Shown here: in pieces, positions 7,505 to 10,256 of the stretch
Numbering within the stretch: position 1 is the stretch's first letter
How the letters are laid out: every line of letters begins with the position of its first letter
Assembly (NCBI GenBank): GCA_036521995.1
Contig: DATDGR010000212.1
Location: 1 to 10,256 of the forward strand
Reading direction: 5' to 3'
From: Gp13-AA77 sp036521995
GTDB taxonomy: Bacteria > Acidobacteriota > Terriglobia > UBA7540
Length of the DNA: 10,256 nt
Program-made: the position numbers and the translations under genes
The notes under the pieces: generated by a model
What the model saw: only the letters and a program-made list of their open reading frames with translations
What the model was told of the DNA's origin: nothing
Databases searched by the model: none

Positions 7505-7662
7505 CTTGATTCGAAAAGGATACAGTTGCGGCCGGGCTCCGGGGCTCGAGCGACGATGCGCATAACCGGCGCCAGTTTGTGGCGACGGGTCAGGCCAGCG
7601 TCGACTTGCTTCGATCCGGATACAGAGATATGACTCGCTTGATTCGATAAGAATACAGTTGC
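7505..7662 (+). repeat. Three direct copies of a 25-bp repeat (7505-7529, 7605-7629, 7638-7662)
   Basis: The copies share the frame CTTGnTTCGAtaaGrATACAG. Copies one and three are nearly identical, differing at TCGAAAAGGATACAG versus TCGATAAGAATACAG. Copy two is more diverged in its middle (TCGATCCGGATACAG). Start-to-start distances are 100 and 33 bases, so this is not a CRISPR array. All copies point the same way. Read on the minus strand each begins with or close to TGTAT, the kind of end found in transposons that use several transposase-binding repeats per end. Confidence 0.7.
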
Positions 7663-7695
7663 CAAGGATACGGACGACCAATTGCCAATCGGGTA

Positions 7696-7710
7696 GCGCA
7701 AAGTTTGCGC
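7696..7710. repeat. Near-perfect palindrome GCGCAAA-G-TTTGCGC
   Basis: A 7-bp perfect inverted repeat has a single central base. As DNA it is a strong dyad; as RNA the loop is too small to fold without opening the innermost pairs. It falls within the repeat-rich gap and has no adjacent gene to assign it to. Confidence 0.4.
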
Positions 7711-7760
7711 GCTTCAAACTCTGCGTTATCGGCTTAGGCCGTCGGTTGGATGGCGCATGG

Positions 7761-7785
7761 TCAGAACACCGACCCTTCGGTCTGA
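7761..7785 (+). other. Predicted hairpin with bulge
   Basis: TCAG (7761-7764) pairs with CTGA (7782-7785), and ACCGA (7768-7772) pairs with TCGGT (7777-7781), leaving a three-base bulge on the left and a CCCT loop. It is one of several potential stems in this gap. It could belong to a structured RNA or an inverted-repeat element; there is no U-tract to call it a terminator. Confidence 0.35.
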
Positions 7786-7874
7786 TTAGGACACTTCCGG
7801 CTGCGCCTGAGCTTATTGGTCGCTAACGACCGAATACATCAGTGAGCGAACACTCGACGCAGCGTTCACAGGCC

Positions 7875-7891
7875 AGAGGCCTCCGGCCTCT
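7875..7891 (+). other. Predicted hairpin AGAGGCC-TCC-GGCCTCT, with a competing stem
   Basis: A 7-bp perfect GC-rich stem closes a three-base loop. The right arm can instead form a second stem, CCTCT (7887-7891) with AGAGG (7895-7899). Two mutually exclusive stems are a feature of some attenuators, but no leader peptide or U-tract was seen, and the next gene is about 300 bases away. Confidence 0.35.
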
Positions 7892-8062
7892 CGGAGAGGT
7901 GGAGTGTGCCTTGGAGTCGAGCTCTTACTCGGAGCGGCCGATGGCGGCTGTTGAAGGACACAAAACAAAGGCAGACCAAAAACGCTTCACCGCCGCCGCC
8001 CCCTTCATACATGCGCCAGCCCGGCCCTACGTGCGTTCGTAGGGATACGGCGATCGGACCAC

Positions 8063-8087
8063 GTTAACTCGATAAGAATACGGCGGC
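8063..8087 (+). repeat. Fourth, distant copy of the 25-bp repeat
   Basis: The stretch TCGATAAGAATAC is identical to the copy at 7638-7662, with the flanking bases diverged (GTTAAC before, GGCGGC after). It has the same orientation as the other three and lies 425 bases downstream of the third. It ends about 35 bases before the putative promoter of the gene at 8197, a place where a regulator or an element boundary could affect that gene. Confidence 0.6.
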
Positions 8088-8121
8088 AGGCGGCCAGCCA
8101 CCTTGCGGCAAACATTCTGCC

Positions 8122-8150
8122 GTGTCAACCAATCCCCCCTTTGGTAAAGT
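8122..8150 (+). promoter_or_regulatory. Putative promoter of the surface-protein gene
   Basis: GTGTCA (8122-8127) and TAAAGT (8145-8150) are 17 bases apart, each matching the housekeeping consensus at four of six positions. A TGG directly before TAAAGT gives an extended -10. Transcription would start near 8157, leaving a leader of about 40 bases that ends in a very good ribosome site (AGGAGG at 8186-8191). Confidence 0.4.
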
Positions 8151-8196
8151 TCCGTGCGCGCTTGGTCCCCGAAAATCGAAAGCTTAGGAGGCGTCA

Positions 8197-10256
8197 ATGC
8201 GGCATCTTCGCCTGGCTCTTCCCGCCCTCGCCCTTGCGACAGCCGCAGTCTGGAACGCGGCTCTCAATCCCACGCCGACCACGGCCGATGCCAAGTCTAA
8301 AAGCCAAACTGCCTGTTGCGGCCGCGGATTCGGCAGCGCCGTCGGCCTGCGCGAACTCGACTTCCCTTACTATTCCCTGCGCGATGGCTTTGACTCCCAG
8401 CTCAACCTGGTGAGCGACTCGGACCATCCCGTCGACTTGACCATCGCCATTTACAGCCAGAGTGGTGCGACACTTCTCTCCAGCGCGACCATTCAGCCGA
8501 GCGCCAAGCTCCCTATCGATTTGCGGACCCTACTTACAGGACTCGGCGTCGATGTCAATGGCGATTTCGGCGAGGGCAGCATGGCCGTCTATCTTGAAGG
8601 CGTCGTAATGCCCGTGGCGGGCCAGGTGACGCTGACTAACCCGGCCTTGCGGCTGGCAGACGAGTCAGAGATGGTGGAGAATGATCCTGGACGTACGGAC
8701 ATCCCCGGCGTGCTCAACGGCGTGTGGTGGAACCTGGCGCCGGGCCGCGATGCCCGCATCATGGTGGCGAACATGTCGTCCGGTTCCGTTACGGCGGACG
8801 TTTTTCTCGACTATCAGGGCCAGCGCCATTCCAGCGCGCCGATCACTTTCAACCCGCATGAGCTGAAGCTGCTTTCTGTAATTCAACTGTTGGGCCAGGG
8901 GAACGCGAGTCCAGGGGAAGCGCCCGAGGGCGGCATCACTATCATGCAACGAGGCGGTATACCGAAGCTCATTGCCCAGGGCAAGGTGCTTGATCCGGTC
9001 ACCGGATTTTCCACCACCCTCCATTTCCCTTCGCCCGAGCTTGAGCACGCGAGCGCCTTGCACGCGGCGGGCATCCCGATTGGCAAGCCTACGAAGGACT
9101 CGCCCTTCGCCGGAATGGGCTACTTCATCCCGCATGTTGTGCTCCGCAATCTCACCCCGGCGCCGCAAATGGTAACCGTCACTTCTGAGTACCCGAGTGC
9201 AGCCGGATGGGATTCCACCGAAGGGCGCACGAACACCGCCGGCGGCTCAGGCTTACCCGGCACCGCGCCCTCGGACGCGAGCGGCTTCACCGCAGAGTTG
9301 CCGCTGCCCGCGCTGACCCTCGGGGGCTACAGCACGCAGGACATCCCGCTCGACGCCATCCTGAGTCAACTGCCACAGCCCATCCCTTACGGTTCCCTTC
9401 GCATCCAGTACAGCGGGGCGCCGGGCTCCTTGATATCAGAGGTTTCGAGCGTCGAGCAAGGCAGAGATCTGGTCATCGATGCGAAGGTTGAAAATGAGGC
9501 GAATGGATGGGCCGGTTCCGGGGGAAACCCCTGGCACCTCGACAATGAGACAGAGAGCTTTCTGTTCCTTACTGATATGGGCAGCAAGCCCGCCCGCATC
9601 GGATTCAAAGTGTGGGCCGGTGGCACCACGTACTATTTAGGTAAACTTAAACTGGTTCCCCACGAGACGCGAATGATCAACTTAAGGAAGCTCCGGGACA
9701 CTGGGCGGCCGGATTACAAGAAAAGTACCATTCCGGCGGGGGCGACTGACGGCAGCGTGCTTTGGATTCGGCTTGATAACGTAGCGGTGATGGGACGCCT
9801 GGCGGTGATCAAGCGCCACGGCGGTATGGCTTCGAGCTATGACTGTACCCTCTGCAATTGTCCCGGTACGTTCAGCAACACCAGCGTCACGCCCGGCACG
9901 CAGTGCCCGATCGGGACTAGAATCACTGACCAGTTGTCAGCCCAGGAGTGGTTCAACAATGAATGCGGCGGAGGCAACTACTACCAGGATGTCACCGACG
10001 GTTCGACCTGGAGCTCGACCAACACCAGCGTTTTCACCGTAAGCAACAGCAGCCCGGGTCTCCTAACGGCCGTGGGCGCTGGGACTGCCAGCGCAATGGG
10101 CAGCCCAAACAGCGGCCAAGAGTGCGGGGTCTGGATGCTGGTCGGGTACGCCTGTCAGTGCAGCAGCTACTATTCGGCGAACGGCAGCGGGCCATGCAGC
10201 GTTATAAGCTTGAGCCAATCCCCCAGCTCCTTTAACATGTCGACGGGGGACACGAA
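8197..10256 (+). CDS. Large secreted protein with four beta-rich modules and a Big2-like domain (3' truncated)
   Basis: The frame is open for 686 codons from ATG 8197 and runs off the right edge. AGGAGG five bases before the ATG fixes the start. The N-terminus (MRHLRLALPALALATAAVWNA) is a signal peptide, so the protein is exported. I see four degenerate copies of one module near residues 56-150, 176-275, 306-420 and 453-540: a strand pair rich in V/I, then a P/G-containing turn leading to a short D/N-L strand (IDLRTLL, LKLLSVIQLL, IPLDAIL, MINLRKL), then a GS/GG strand (EGSMAVYLEG, GGITIMQRGG, YGSLRIQYSG, DGSVLWIRLD). Residues 548-590 and 643-667 are cysteine-rich (CTLCNC, CQC). Residues 595-636 resemble a bacterial Ig-like group 2 domain (TWSSTNTSVFTV...LLTAVGAGTASA). 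The function is unknown; adhesion or a surface layer is plausible. Confidence 0.85.
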   Translation, partial: MRHLRLALPALALATAAVWNAALNPTPTTADAKSKSQTACCGRGFGSAVGLRELDFPYYSLRDGFDSQLNLVSDSDHPVDLTIAIYSQSGATLLSSATIQPSAKLPIDLRTLLTGLGVDVNGDFGEGSMAVYLEGVVMPVAGQVTLTNPALRLADESEMVENDPGRTDIPGVLNGVWWNLAPGRDARIMVANMSSGSVTADVFLDYQGQRHSSAPITFNPHELKLLSVIQLLGQGNASPGEAPEGGITIMQRGGIPKLIAQGKVLDPVTGFSTTLHFPSPELEHASALHAAGIPIGKPTKDSPFAGMGYFIPHVVLRNLTPAPQMVTVTSEYPSAAGWDSTEGRTNTAGGSGLPGTAPSDASGFTAELPLPALTLGGYSTQDIPLDAILSQLPQPIPYGSLRIQYSGAPGSLISEVSSVEQGRDLVIDAKVENEANGWAGSGGNPWHLDNETESFLFLTDMGSKPARIGFKVWAGGTTYYLGKLKLVPHETRMINLRKLRDTGRPDYKKSTIPAGATDGSVLWIRLDNVAVMGRLAVIKRHGGMASSYDCTLCNCPGTFSNTSVTPGTQCPIGTRITDQLSAQEWFNNECGGGNYYQDVTDGSTWSSTNTSVFTVSNSSPGLLTAVGAGTASAMGSPNSGQECGVWMLVGYACQCSSYYSANGSGPCSVISLSQSPSSFNMSTGDT

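Larger units (their letters stand above)
7275..8196. other. 922-bp gene-poor region with repeats and hairpins
   Basis: No reading frame here has a recognisable domain together with a good ribosome site. The short frames that exist run across the repeats on both strands and look like chance. What the region does hold is a 25-bp palindrome (7451-7475), four same-direction copies of a 25-bp repeat (7505-8087), compact hairpins between 7696 and 7899, and a putative promoter (8122-8150) for the gene at 8197. It lies between two divergent transcription units. The mix resembles a decayed mobile element or an accumulation of regulatory repeats; I cannot tell which. Confidence 0.6.

Noticed and set aside
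7306..7701. 131-residue minus-strand frame in the gap
   Set aside because: It runs through two of the 25-bp repeats (7505-7529 and 7638-7662), the divergent copy between them and the palindrome, has no recognisable domain, and shows no good ribosome site.
7842..8042. 66-residue plus-strand frame starting with GTG
   Set aside because: It has no ribosome site or family resemblance and spans a hairpin; more likely chance in GC-rich DNA.
7505..8087. CRISPR array
   Set aside because: The repeat spacing is 100, 33 and 425 bases, the copies diverge, and no cas gene is present.

Overview
The window looks like chromosomal DNA of a GC-rich Gram-negative bacterium, most likely an Acidobacteriota member or a close relative. 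The grounds are an outer-membrane TonB-dependent receptor with an N-terminal carboxypeptidase-regulatory-like domain (the Oar-like type expanded in that phylum), a membrane anti-sigma factor fused to a bactofilin-like beta-helix, and a large secreted protein with a Big2-like domain. The phylum is an inference from gene content; no marker here settles it.

Layout. 1-824 (+): C-terminal part of alanyl-tRNA synthetase, cut by the window edge. 822-920: an inverted repeat built on CACAGATT units, lying between two convergent genes and touching both stop codons. 923-1150 (-): a 75-residue basic protein with a CxxC...CxxH putative zinc knuckle and a recognisable promoter. 1255-3843 (+): TonB-dependent receptor. 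3906-5183 (+): radical SAM/SPASM-like enzyme, probably co-transcribed with the receptor. 5071-6675 (-): zinc-finger anti-sigma domain fused to a beta-helix and further membrane helices; its 3' end overlaps the radical SAM gene antisense by 113 bp. 6720-7274 (-): the cognate ECF sigma factor. 7275-8196: about 920 bp without a convincing gene, holding a palindrome, four same-strand copies of a 25-bp repeat and several hairpins, possibly the remains of a mobile element. 8197-10256 (+): start of a large secreted protein, open through the right edge (at least 686 residues).

How the genes fit together. The sigma/anti-sigma pair forms a compact two-gene operon in which a periplasmic beta-helix is physically linked to the cytoplasmic zinc-binding anti-sigma domain, suggesting an envelope-sensing switch. 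The receptor and the radical SAM enzyme form a second possible unit with an unknown substrate. The surface protein carries four degenerate copies of a beta-rich module, then a cysteine-rich segment and a Big2-like domain, so it is probably exported. No complete known mobile element, CRISPR array, tRNA or rRNA was recognised.
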